This document shows, in pieces, positions 22,872 through 34,415 of a DNA stretch of 64,000 bases; the stretch's first letter is position 1; every line of letters starts with the position of its first letter. The stretch spans positions 1,263,754 to 1,327,753 of the forward strand of contig JAOALB010000001.1 of assembly GCA_025331125.1 (NCBI GenBank). The letters run 5' to 3'. Below the pieces are notes generated by a model. It did not search any database, was not told where the DNA came from, and saw only the letters and a program-made list of their open reading frames with translations. Source of the DNA: Mycogone perniciosa (Eukaryota > Ascomycota > Sordariomycetes > Hypocreales > Hypocreaceae). The translations under genes and the position numbers were made by a program.

Positions 22872-23840
22872 TACAGCGGCACCAGTGCAATCGTTGGAAA
22901 CCCCAATGTCCGTGGAGGCAAGTTCTTTGGCTTTTCCTAAGCTTGTTTAAGCGCTGACCTGATTGTTCGTGCCTGTAGCATCGGCAAGGCAATGGAGCAA
23001 TGCAATGTCACGTCGCAGTGGCGAGATATTGTATGAATCGACCAATTTTCCATGTTTCGACTGTGCTTATTGTGGATGTTGGATCCAAAAGATTTGGAAC
23101 ACCTCAGATGTTTGACTTGGACAGGCGGTCTGACCCCCGTTGAATGAATGAATAAATGGATGAATGCACAAGGACATTGTGCAATGATTGAGATGAATTA
23201 TGGCTCGGCTTGCTTTTAGGGAAACAAGGGAACGGTTTTATGTAGGAATTGAACTGGGTCAAGGGATGATGAATGAATGAATATGAATGAGTGAGTGAAT
23301 GAATGAATGAAATGAATCTTATGATCATGATGGAACCAAAAGGCTTGGCGATTTTTGTGTCCAAAGGTGGCTTAGCGCACTACCCAAGGCCTCCACCATA
23401 TACGGAGTACTATTAACTTAACTCGTACTCGAAAGAAGGCTCCTCCGTACAGGTAATAGTATGAAGTAGTACTCTGAATAATTTATATTATTAATTATAA
23501 TAACTTGCTTTGTAAGATGACTGGACGGAGCCTTGTCTCAATCAACCCCAAATTGCACCACTCAGACTCAAGAGGTCCTCGTACGGAATTATCCGTACGA
23601 CATAAGGTTGTGGCTTTTTAACCTCATTTTCTCTGTAGCCTAAAACACGCGAGAGTCATGAACATAGTAAGATCCCCCAATAAGAAGCGTTGAATCCTTC
23701 TCCACGAAAAATGCCTAAGATTATGCATAACGGCTACCCCAACCTTCTAGAGAGCCAAGCCCATCAAGCTTTCGGGTTAAAATGCCATTCCTGTCCACAT
23801 CAATCGACGTTTATGGCACACGTAGATGCCTGTTTGAGAG
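22872..23840. other. Intergenic with GAAT simple repeats
   Basis: Contains (GAAT)n-type tracts at about 23141-23166 and 23271-23313, a TACGGAGTA 9-mer at 23401-23409 and an AT-rich stretch near 23475-23510. An ORF at 23690-23968 overlaps the next gene out of frame and is rejected. Confidence 0.6.
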
Positions 23841-25522
23841 ATGAAAGTCAGAAAGCTAACAGTGTGCCACTCGTGCCGAGCCCGGAAACTTGGGGTGAGT
23901 TGCAGCTCAAACAACCCGATTCAGATACAAAACGCGAGCTGACCTATCCCCCGAATCCCTCAGTGTGACGGGAAGCGCCCTTCTTGCTCCCAATGCGCCT
24001 GGGCAAAGATCAAGTGTGGTGGTTATCACTATGACCTGATATTTGTGCCATCTAGTCTGACTGTTGTCACGTCTTCGGAGAGGACCAAGAAAACGACAAA
24101 GAAGGACGCAGCTAAGAAACAGCAAGCTCTCATCGAAACAAAGAAACAAGCCGTTTACTACCAATCCCAATCACCCATCACCCCGTCACTGAGCTGGCCA
24201 TTACAGGGTATCATCTCCCTGATCGTTCAGAACCTCACACCCCAAAAATGTGGTTCCATCTCGCCCTGGAGTCAGGATCTGCCCCCCCGCAAGTGTGATG
24301 ATGCCTGGATCGAGCTACTGCCGTGTCTTTCTACCGCGGGGCGGCATGCAGATGCCCTGGTTGCATCTCTTAAAGCTCTTGGCATGGCGATCGTAGCCAG
24401 GGGACGGCATGGCATCGCGCCAATGTCAGATGCCCTAGCGACTCGTTGCTCCGCGCTGCGCTCACTCCAAAGCTATCTCCCGTGTGTTAGCCCAGCTAAC
24501 TCTAACGTGTTGGCAGCAGCGATTATGTGCCTTTTATTATCAGAGGTAGTTGCTGCATTACCACCCTGAATACTGCTTCCACGCTAACAAGATGCCCTAA
24601 CAGCTCATCCTGACGACTGGTATTGGCGGTACGAGTCAAAGTGATAGGGCCCATGCCTCCGGGCTTGGCGGGCTTGTACAGCTCCATGGTCCAGAGTTCT
24701 ACTCGTCGGGGCCGTCACATAACCTTTTTATCGGTTTTCGTTCTTGTCTGGTATGGCTCTATGATGTTAGTTTTGCTCTATTGCTCTCCAGTCACTAATA
24801 TCAATCTTGAATAGGTTGTGAATGCAATATGCACTCTCACGCCAACATTCCTTAGGGAGCCTGAATGGAAGACCATTCCGTTTCAGCATCATCCGCCCAA
24901 CTCCTTCCAGACTCTCTTGTCTGAAGTTGCGGATTTTCCAGAAATATTAATTGCCATTGCGGATCTAGATGTGAATCCAGATCCAGACGCCCCCCGTGCT
25001 GCCTTTGCGGCGGTTGGAGAGCTTCTTGGGAGGCTAGATGATTGGAATAAGTCCCTCCACAATCTATCTCAGAGCCCTCCGTTCCAAATCATTACGAAAG
25101 CCCCCAACGACTATCACATCTGGTTCCCTAACATTACTGTCGCAACTTCCGTGCCGCATTACTGGACCTTTTGGATCATGTGCTTGGTTAACATCCGGAA
25201 ACTTATGTCTCGGTATCCGAGTCTGGCAGACAGTCAATTCTTGATCCATGGCGAAAGTCCGGACAGTCCACTCATCACAGAGATAGCGATACAAATCTGC
25301 CTCTGGATCTTTCGGAGCATTGAATTCCATTTCCAGGATGAAATGAAACTAATCGGACCACTCTGCGTGATAGTTCCTGCGAGAATATCGTATCAGTTTC
25401 TCCAGGCCAATTGCCGTCAAGATCCTGATATCCTATCGTGGTGCGAACGCATCCTTCAGATGGTTGAACACAAAGAGCATCGCCACCTTAGAGCTTTCAT
25501 GACATACGAGTATGGGCCTTAG
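23841..25522 (+). CDS. Zn(II)2Cys6 fungal transcription factor
   Basis: Exons 23841-23894, 23964-24545, 24604-24750 and 24815-25522; introns of 69, 58 and 64 bp, all phase 0, giving 496 residues. The zinc cluster is split by the first intron: exon 1 gives CHSCRARKLG (C9, C12) and exon 2 continues CDGKRPSCSQCAWAKIKC (C19, C26, C29, C36), the exact C-x2-C-x6-C-x6-C-x2-C-x6-C spacing. GGYHYDLIFVP follows, as in factors whose C-terminal part is the fungal-specific DUF3468 type. A Lys-rich linker (about 55-75) precedes an alpha-helical regulatory region. Position 18 is Gly where Lys is usual, which could weaken DNA contacts. It converges on the decayed metallo-hydrolase, 90 bp apart. Confidence 0.85.
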
Positions 25523-25612
25523 ATATTCATATATGAAAGCGAATTTGTATTCTTCATGTTATGCCACTGAACCCGAAATTTCATTACGGACGACTCGCTG
25601 CAGGTTACCCTC

Positions 25613-26194
25613 TCACAAGACCTGCTTGCGTTCACCTGGATTGAGCCACACCACCTTGTCCTGAATTCCCTCCCCAGCAAACAACTTGCTCAGCGCTCCC
25701 ATCCCTCGAAATGCATCGGCACCAAAACATCAACATTGAGGTCCCGCGCAAGCTGCACAGCCTGTTTCCCACCCATGGCGATCTGCAAAGTGGAATCCGA
25801 TGGGAGCGTGGTGGAGCCCAAGTTGAAAATACCGAGGCTGACGTGGAACTTCTTGTGGATCTCGACAAGCTCCCCAACATAGACAGTGCCGCAGGAGAAA
25901 TAAATGGCGTTGGGCAATCCGTCCGTGCTTCCGAACTCGGCGGCTATAACGGCCACTGTCGTCGACATTATCTGGGTGGTCCTCATGGCTGAGGACAACT
26001 GCGTCGATGACAGGAAGGTCCTTGAGCTTGAGAGCTGAGTTGGTGGAGGTCTTGAGGAGCATGATGCCACAGTCCTATTCCGCGCCCGGAGGGGAGAAGA
26101 ATGGGTTGGTGATGAAGTTGATGCCATCAACTTCGATGATGGCAGTAGTAATTCTGATGAAGGCGATGTTGGCAAAGCTCTTGAAGGAAGGCAT
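25613..26194 (-). pseudogene. Decayed metallo-beta-lactamase-fold hydrolase
   Basis: Pieces of one MBL-fold protein follow each other in different frames on the minus strand. MPSFKSFANIAFIRITTAI...NPFFSPPGAE starts at 26194 and is ended by an in-frame TAG. The same frame then continues through LPVIDAVVLSHEDHPDNVD, the HxxDHxD-type metal site. After a frame change comes STDGLPNAIYFSCGTVY...DVLVPMHFEGW, and after another, EGIQDKVVWLNPGERK up to the stop at 25613. At least one nonsense codon and two frame changes are needed to explain it, and the region between the metal site and STDGLPN is shortened. The expected SGDT turn reads SCGT. It lies tail to tail with the Zn2Cys6 factor. Confidence 0.78.
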
Positions 26195-28091
26195 GTTGCT
26201 GTTCTGTCGTTGATGTGCTTTATTTGATAGTGAAGAGATTGTTTGACGGAGAGTCAATCCTGTGATTTACGGTTTCCAAAAAATGGTATTTGGAATACAG
26301 AAATTACACTAGCAACTCTATTATGAACATATAACCTTAATATTAGAAATATCTACATACTAGAAATATATTTCTTACCAAACGACGTTTCTGTTCTATA
26401 CTTCATGACGAGGTATGGAGTATTGTGCTCACTCATGAGATCATCATCTAGCGATAAACCAGGAATTATTTCTTCAAATCGACCAAAGCTGTAGTTAGAT
26501 TCATTGGTGCGTCCAGCTATTACCTTGCCCCACTTGTTGGGCCATCCATGATTCTCATGAGAAGATGCAAGTCGGATTATCGCTCCCTATGCCCCATGCA
26601 ACGTGAACTGCCCTTGCTTCTGCCATAAGCCTTAAGCCTTAAGCTTACTTATTTAGGTTGTAACGACCCGATCACGGCTTCGCTAGCGGCATTGGCATAA
26701 ATCGTACCACCATTACTAGTATTATTTTATTTTATTGCCTCGGCACTCTGATCTCAAGTCAGCATGATCCACCCCGAATTCTGACCGACAGGCCGAAGGC
26801 CTAACCGCCTAATCGGCTGAAAAGTCTCTACTTCTTTCTATCTATGTAACTGGATGACAGACGGCTGGTATTTGGTCGACCCATGGGCCAAAATGCTGAG
26901 AAATATTATTTGTAAGTCAGCAGTATGTAAAAGTTGGGGTTCGGGATTGTGTGCTGAACAAAACACATAATACGGCATGTAGGCACTTCAATTCGAGCTC
27001 CTCTCCGCGATTGGTTACAGATAACATTCTCAAACTCCCCCAGTCATAAGTAGCCAATCGCCTCCATGCTCACATGCATTACAAAGGTCCTCGTTCTCCA
27101 TAACTCGCTGTGAGAACCTTTTTTGGACGTCTCGAGAAAGTAATATGTCCGCCAAGATACTACTAGAACATGGGTGCCAGGATACCAGGTAGTCGTCCTG
27201 GCTGCATCGAACCCCAGTTTCCCCGCGATATGTAGCCAATCACTCCAAACACCTCCTCAGCAGAATACTACCCTACCTCAATTTCTCGATTCGCATAGGA
27301 AGCCGAATTGGGATAACGATCGGTCTGATCTCTCAAGCGAGGGCGAATACGATCACTATTTTTTCCAGGTTTCTGGTAAGCAATTAATTAAATCGGACTC
27401 TTTCATGACATACTATTGGCCATTCTATCTATTTCTTGACATCACCTGGAGCATCCTTTGTTCTAGGGCTGTAGAGTTCCGCTGGGTTGCTTGTACATCG
27501 GTCTCTACCTTCTCACAAAGCAAGATGGCTCAAGCCAGCATGTAAAATTACAGGGAGACGCCACATAAAAAAACTGAAGTGTATGTACTTCGTATTAGGG
27601 TAGGATTGTGGCTCTTCAGCTGCCAAAAGTCCTTCGTTGAAGCATGCCCAAGGTGGTCTAGATGAAGCTCAACGGAGTATCATTCGGAGCCCATGGCCCA
27701 GAAACTTCTGTCAATATCCAAAGATGAACAATATTGCCACAATTCGGGAAACCAGTAAGCGATGATGTGAACGGCGGGTGGTTGAAAGTGATTAGGTAAA
27801 ATTTAGACTGCTTGAGATGCTTGCCGCGATGGCTCAGACTGGGAAACAGGGTAACAGCGCATGAGCTGAATGTAACTAACTTGTTGGTACAAAACATCTC
27901 CTCGAAATGAGAGTCCAGTGCATCGTGGAATCCCTTGTTGATCCAAATGAAGATATAAAGTGAGTTTCCCCCCCCGATCTTCATGCCCACTTCACCACCC
28001 AGTTCATCACTCTCAGTCCCAGAAAGAGAAAGAAAAAGGCCTCAACTGATCGCTCTTGGTTCAGAAACAGATCATCAAAGAAACCATCACC
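26195..28091. other. AT-rich intergenic, 1.9 kb
   Basis: Low-complexity and AT-rich (for example 26280-26400 and 26690-26740). A TGTAACGACCCG start at 26659 resembles the LTR heads at 264 and 50640, with a possible GGTTACA end near 27018, but without target duplications. A short direct echo of TAGCCAATC occurs near 27049 and 27233. No gene recognised. Confidence 0.45.
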
Positions 28092-28586
28092 ATGAAGTTC
28101 CACGCCACTTCTCTTCTCGCTTTCCTCCTCCCTCTCGTCGCCGCCGCCCCAGCTCCCAATGAGGACATCTCACTCGTCTCTCGCAATTCTCCTCCCGCCG
28201 TTGAAGGTGACTTCACTATTCAGGGACGTCTGTGCAAAATCATCGGTGACTCTGCAACTGTCAATTGTCGGTCCGGCCCGGGCTTCAGCTACGCCACCAT
28301 TGCCACCGTGAGCAAAGGGACAAACTACCAATTCACCTGCTACAAGACGGGCGACTGCTATAATGGTAACTGGTGAGTTAATCTCACACATGTCGTGTTG
28401 AGCTTTGAACGAGGCCTGCTAAAAGAATGTGTAGCACTTGGGACCGGATTGACTGGGATGGCAAGAGCTGTTATGCCAATGGCTACTACACAGACGCGGG
28501 CTGCAGTACATGTAAGGCAAGCATTAAACGTATGGAAGGAAGTGATTGCTAACTGTTACATAGCCAACCTCCCCAAGTGCACTTGA
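28092..28586 (+). CDS. Small secreted protein with bacterial-type SH3 domain
   Basis: Exons 28092-28372, 28435-28511 and 28564-28586; introns of 62 and 52 bp, giving 126 residues. A signal peptide (MKFHATSLLAFLLPLVAAAP) is followed by an SH3-like fold: VNCRSGPGFSYATIATVSKG is the classic SH3b core (N-x-RSGPG-x-S). The Cys pairs (CKI, CRSG, CYKTGDC, CTWDRI, CYANGYY, CST, CT) suggest disulphides. Fungal proteins of this kind are secreted and may bind cell wall or peptidoglycan, but no activity is proved. TATA-like GATATAAAG lies near 27952 and the leader is C/A-rich. It converges with the histidine-phosphatase gene. Confidence 0.85.
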
Positions 28587-28919
28587 GTAACCTTGGTGGC
28601 ACTTTGGCTATGCCTCCCTTCCCGTATACATGATGATTCATAGTGAGGAAGCATGAAGGAATGAGGGGCGCAATTTTCTGAGTGGTGGACCTGAAAGCTT
28701 TGGATAGTTGGTCATAGTCATGGGAAATAGTCATTCGTTTACAAGAAAAAAAATAGAAATTTGGGCAGTATCTTTGGGCTTCCTGTGACGAATTCCGGAG
28801 AAGGCTCTAGCTTCTCGTCTTTGAACTTGTGCATTGACACCCCCTCGTATCTCTATGCTATTCATACATAAAACTTTACAAAATCCTGACGTGTAACTTT
28901 CATTACAAATCCCATTCAT
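28587..28919. other. 3' intergenic of two convergent secreted-protein genes
   Basis: 333 bp between the stop codons of the SH3-like and phosphatase genes. Nothing beyond likely 3' UTRs seen. Confidence 0.5.
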
Positions 28920-29571
28920 TCAACTGTCCAAACCAGGACAGTTCTCTGACGTAATACTAACAATCTCACTGTATGGCGCAGGGTCGGTCCAAATCAGGTT
29001 GAAGGAATCACTATGGTAATCGATCACATTGCTCGCACCCAGCGCCTTAGCAATGGCACTGAGCTCCTTATGCTCCCAACTGCACACCAAAATTCAGTAC
29101 CATGAAACCTCAAAAAAGAAATATAGATTGGAGGACCTACCAGATGAGAATGTTGCCAGGGCCACGATAGCTCTCCACAACAGCCTTTACACAATCAGTG
29201 TCGTCTCGCCCGCATGTGGTGTCCACGTCGATGTCCAAGTCCTGAGCTAAAGGCGCAACAGTGTCCAGAGGCCTCGTTCGTCGACCGTCTAAACGTAGTC
29301 AGTGCGTCAATAAAATATCCTCCATAGCAAGTTTTGAGGCTCCGCTTTTTCTGTACTCACGCTTCTTTGGCTTCTCGGCCATGATGTAGTCGATGTTGTA
29401 CTGTGAAGCTGCGCCGAATACTGATCGCAAGCACTGCGCACGCTCTTGACCTTGCATACTCAGACCAATGTCGTCATCATGAGCAGGCTTCTCCCCGTGG
29501 CGGATCAAGTAGACAATGGGTGACCGTGCAGTAGCCAGAGCTGCCAAGAAGAGGAACACAACAGGCTTCAT
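28920..29571 (-). CDS. Secreted histidine-phosphatase superfamily (PGM-like) protein
   Basis: Complement of 29361-29571, 29141-29288 and 28920-29079; introns of 72 and 61 bp, giving 172 residues. It begins MKPVVFLFLAALATARS, a signal peptide, followed by IVYLIRHGEKP with the catalytic RHG (residues 24-26). KKHGRRTRPLDTV follows across the first splice junction, and the second catalytic His is in ICWEH across the second. Short relatives are common in moulds, annotated as phosphoglycerate-mutase-like. The substrate is unknown. A TATTTATA box (minus) lies near 29634. Convergent with the SH3-like gene. Confidence 0.84.
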
Positions 29572-30786
29572 GGTAGGTAGTGATCTATCCGATGTAGTAT
29601 GTTTCAACGCCATAAAGACTGGGAGACTCCAAGTATTTATACCGTAATGTGCATTCCTTGGTAGGTGCTCCAGACACAAGCCAAGGATCCCGTCTCTTGC
29701 AGATCTCTCGTATCGGAGATGCCGGTATCCGATCCTTCATGACGCGATCCCGGCCGCGTTCAAGGCTACTTCGTACTCCGTCCCTAAGGCCGGGGAGCGA
29801 AACACAGACCTGCTGATTGAGACTTTACGTCACTCTGATGCACAAGAAATACTTTATACGACCTGCCAAATCACAAAGACAAGGCGGACGTGCTTTTACT
29901 TTTGGAAGTGCTGATCTTTAGACATCAGTTCGTATGTTGAAAGTCATACAACGCAAGAAGAATAAGATATGGCCTTTGTGAACAGAGATATCATGCTCTG
30001 TTTCCCGCATTCATGAATTTAGCGGCTTTCCTTTGTCCGCTAACAAACGGGCGACCAGGGGCAAAGCGGTTCGTCCCATCGCTAATGAGATCAGAGCTAT
30101 CTAGTGGCAGCCATTGTTTGTGGCGACCTCACCACATCAACTTTGATTGGAAGACGCCGCCGATCACGGAGAAAACATTTGGTAAACATTTCAGAAAGCC
30201 ATTTCTTAACGACTCCGTAGCCGACGGCGACCTATGGTTTATTCCTATGCTGAAATATAGAATTTCTAAGAAAATAGAAAGGCACTCGTCAGTCTAGTAA
30301 AAATGAAAGAGAACGATTATTGAAGTTTTATCAGTAGATCATGTCGTCCCGTGCCATTTCAACATCTACAGTTCGTAATTACTCTTTTCGGAAGGTCTTA
30401 AGAGGATCCATCTCTCAATAGAGGGGCAATTGCGGGGTAAGAAGTGTACAAAATCTCTCCCAATTTTGCACCCCAACACTGGGAAGATGATCCGTCAAAG
30501 TCTGTAAACACCTGTTCCAAGGCCTGTAATGCCATCACAACCTCGACAGTGACAGAGTGAGTTGTTAAAGAGACTGATCACAATTTTCTTGACCTGTAAT
30601 CAGGCAGCAAATCTCGAAGGTCCTTTCAAAATTGGCATAGAGTCGTTCATGACAAACATACACCCACTGTAGCCCAGCAGACACAACTGTCCAAACACTA
30701 CACAGAGCACAATATAGGATCGAGACAACAACCTTCCTCAGCTACTTATTTAGAGACTTGATGGCATGAAGTGTGAAAATATCCCC
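29572..30786. other. Intergenic, 1.2 kb
   Basis: AT-rich spacer; contains TACTTCGTACTCCGT near 29768. ORF 30013-30297 has no recognisable family and unlikely codon use. No RNA or repeat recognised. Confidence 0.45.
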
Positions 30787-32084
30787 TCATTCATACCTGT
30801 TATCAAACTCTGCCCTGGCTGCCTGGGCAAGAGCATCGTCAATCAGCACCCTAAGCGCGAGTACAGCCATGCCCTTCGCACTCTTCATTGCAATATCATG
30901 GGACTCATCTGTGCCCGCCGCAGCCGCAAACTGTCGGCTATGTAGTGCCACGTTCGCTTCTGTGTTCAAACCAAACGAACCATGGAAACCGGGAACCACG
31001 TGCGACACATTGCCCATATCGGTCGAGGCGTTGAAAGGCTCCGGGGGCCTAATGCCGACGGTTTCACCCAGCGCGGCCATGTCCTCGACGTAGGCATTGC
31101 ACAATGCCATGTTTGAAATGACGTCTTTGTATGTCGCGGACCTATTTTACACATGAGTTAGAACGTAGAACAATGTGATCATCCGGGGGAAATTGGAATC
31201 ACTTACTGTTCGTAATTGGTCTTGCATCCAGTAGCCAGAGCTCCAGCTTGGAGACAAGCCTTGACTCGCTCTTGCAAGAGTTCGCCACGGTCTGTAGTCG
31301 GAGCCCGCACATACCAGTTCATCCGAGTGTAATCCGTGATGACATTGGGCACTGTACCGCCCACCTCAATGACGCCGTGGATGCGCTCATCGGGACGGAT
31401 CTGCTGCCGAAGCATAGACACATTGTTATATCCAGAAACCGCAGCATCCAGAGCATTAACGCCGTTCCAAGGCTCACCTGCCGCGTGGGCCGTGGCTCCC
31501 CGGAACTCAACACGAAACTTGTGACTCGCGACTAGATCGAACGCCGCCATGCCTGAGTAGCTCGTACCAGGGGAATTGACAATCCGAATAGGCACAGGGT
31601 GAGACATGATAGCCGCAGCAACATCCTCAGGGGGACTGAAGGCACCGGCATCAATGAGGGCCGCCTTGCCACCACCACCCTCCTCAGCCGGAGTGCCGAG
31701 GATCCTCAGACGGCCTGAAATTCCAAGCTTGGTCAAGACATGAGCAGCGCCGAGGAAAGCAGCCAGAGATGAGGTAGCAATGAGGTTGTGACCGCAGCCA
31801 TGACCAATCTCCGGGAGGGCATCGTACTCCGCACAAATGACAACCTGGCGCCCTCCCGACCCAATAGCCACCTCGAAGCTAGTCTCTAAGCCATAGGTAC
31901 TGCGCTTGACATCGAATCCTTGCTTCTCTAGAAATTTGGTGAGAGTTTCGTGGGCCAGGAATTCCTTGTAGCCAGTCTCTGGGTTGTCGTGGATGGTTTG
32001 GTTGACGATGCGGATCTCGGAACTGAGCTCGTCCAGGTGAGCATTAACAAGCGCACGCAATTGCTCGAGATCCGGACTGGCCAT
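30787..32084 (-). CDS. M20-family amidohydrolase / aminoacylase-like peptidase
   Basis: Complement of 31207-32084 joined to 30787-31141, with a 65-bp intron (31142-31206, phase 2), giving 410 residues. Metal-site motifs of the M20D type are present: CAEYDALPEIGHGCGHN (Asp and His ligands), PAEEGGGGK (Glu pair), and in exon 2 the late His-containing stretch NVSHVVPGFHG. ATAHAAGEPWNGVNALDAAV marks the dimerisation (lid) domain. Relatives resemble PM20D2 and bacterial AbgB, which cleave N-acyl or beta-alanyl amino acids. No signal peptide, so cytosolic. Sequence intact. Confidence 0.9.
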
Positions 32085-34415
32085 TTTAGAATATTTCAGA
32101 CGAGATGAAATTTTCGGATTTTGGTCTCAGTGCTCAAAGTGCATGAAACGGATTGTGTAGGAAAGAAGTCGATGGGTGATGGAAGTCGAGCGATATAAAT
32201 GTCGTGACATCACCCCCAAAGCTCTCATAATACGCGTGTTAATCCCCACATGTCTGACATATCTGGGCACTATTGACTGGTCACCCAAATCTTCTATCAT
32301 ACTCGACAATGCGGAGAAGAGGGGCGCCCTGGGCTGAGTTGCCGACCATCGGCAAGGCAAGGCGGAATCATGAGCGACCTCGTGCATTGCCTCAGTTCAC
32401 CAGCTTCTCAATCCTCCAACGCTCTGATATACACTATTATATATTCGTGAAGGCAGGTCTGAAAGCCAGATCTTTGCGATCAGATCCAACGTGTGGCGGC
32501 CCGTATCCAATGAAATACGATGAGGTGCTACTTCGTACATTACATTACTACTTTGCGACTATGCGCCACGCCCCAAGCAAAACGGCATCCTGAACATGTG
32601 TCAAGACATGAGCCCTGTACCTGATGCTCGTTTATAAGCAAAAGTATGATGATGCCACAGGCTTCAGGTTGCCGAATCACCTCACCGGAGCAGCGTTGAT
32701 TTGATCATGAGGCATCGCTGCCAATATCTCCAGCATCAGATTACAGCTCGGCTCGAAACGCCAGTCCTTGGTCGCAGGTATAGCTCCGAGGAGCAGTCAT
32801 AAGAAAAAAAATCCTATCCTCATTACTGAACAGTCTTCTCATCTGGTTGTATGCCTGCATGCAGCTACGCTACATGGTAGCAATGCTCTGCAACTTGATG
32901 ACCATGAGTTACAGAAGGCTCTTTTCATGGTTCTATCTGCATTTTGACAGTTTGAACAACGCTACAGCGAATTGCTCGAGGTCGCCGTGGGCCTCTCCAT
33001 AGCAACAGACAATCCGCATCACCTAGTTGCTAATACTCGTGCCTTCGTCCCTCTTTACCATACCGTCAAGCTGAGGCCAATGCGTCTAACAAGGGGCGCC
33101 GGTATCGCCCCAGGCATCGAGATATTGTCTGGGACGCACGTGAAAGCTATTCTCGACCTCGCAGTCCAGGCATACAAACACCAGGGTAGCCAAGTAGCGA
33201 AGTCATGATCCGCATCGCACGGCGGCCTATCGTTGTCTACCTTGAAACGGACAATGAGACGCGTCACAATTGAATCCTTGGACGATTCGAGGGAATCAGC
33301 TGGTCCAGCAATCTTGAGCGTGCACATCGCTTCCTCGTGGACGCCTTGTAGCTTCTGGCTCTCTCAGGTGAGAAAATCGACGTATAACGACATATAAAAT
33401 CTGGCAACTGTGAGCTTTTTGTCATCTAATTGCAATGGTAAGCGATGATCGATGATTTTGCAGGAGGCTTTGACGATGGCCGGCTATTCTGAGCCGCAAC
33501 TCATTTTCATGACAGCCACCACGCTACTTCGTAGATCTGACCAATTGGTGCATTTTTCTCCCAGTGTGTCTTTTCTCTGACTTTTTCTTTGTCTCTTTTT
33601 CTCTTTTGGTTGTACATACGCGTGTTTCATTGCTAATTCCGGTTGTTAAGCAAGTGGAAGTAATAGAAATATCTGGTCGTGTTGCTCATTCATCGTTTGC
33701 GTATGTTGTCCAAATCGGTAAATGAAGGCTGGTTACAAGCTAGACGGCATTTCGAGTGTGTTTTCCAGAAAATCTTATCATGTTATCTCTTTGGCATAGA
33801 ATTCCCGATCGATATCGAGGGACAAGAGTCAGCTTGAAATTCGACATCATGAATCAGCTACAAAACAATGCGCTCCAATCAACTGCTCTGGAAATTGGGT
33901 TCATGAAATGTGGAGATTGCCCTGGCAACCTGGACCAGAGAAGAAGTGCCGGAGCTAGATATGGATGAGTGTATCCCTGCAAGTGCCGATTTGGCTCTCT
34001 CTTTCAAGCTTGCTGCAACGTTTTCGTCTATGAATACGGAGTACTGATTATTTCAACCCATCTTGGAGTGGGTACTTCCAGAGATATTGAGCCTCGGGTG
34101 GGGTTTTGTGATCATAATACAAGTCATCCCTCGCCTCTCCTCAGGTCAACTTGAGCCCTGGCCATCGAGTAGCATCCACGAAAGAGTTCATGATGCCGTT
34201 TGCGGTCCTGCAAGCTAAAACTAGCCTTGTACTAGCTGCAGTGCAGATCAGATAGCTCGGTGAGTGTGTAAGAGATGAATAATACCAACGTAATAAGCAG
34301 CATCAACCAGCCAGCTTTTCTCATCGCTCACAAGCTGGAATGGTTTTTGCATCCACGTTTCTGGTATTTTATGTAGCAACAGCCTCGAATCGCATTGAGT
34401 CTCCAACCAGTCGCC
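32085..34415. other. Long intergenic, 2.3 kb
   Basis: No recognisable gene. A plus-strand stretch at about 32950-33208 reads as plausible protein (ending LDLAVQAYKHQGSQVAKS) without a start or family match and may be a decayed gene end. A TACGGAGTA 9-mer sits at 34035-34043. Confidence 0.4.

Noticed and set aside
23141..23313. GAAT-rich repeats as a CRISPR-like array
   Set aside because: Simple microsatellite-type repeats in a fungal genome without constant spacers.
23690..23968. 92-codon plus ORF over the Zn2Cys6 start
   Set aside because: It runs out of frame through the zinc cluster and first intron; the cluster itself reads perfectly in another frame.
26659..27018. TGTAACGACCCG...GGTTACA as a further LTR
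   Set aside because: Only the head resembles the other LTRs; no target duplication and no interior similarity seen.
27174..27545. 123-codon plus ORF
   Set aside because: No family, no promoter, AT-rich context and implausible composition.
32950..33208. Possible decayed coding stretch
   Set aside because: Protein-like but without a start, intron logic or recognisable family; kept only as a note in the intergenic entry.
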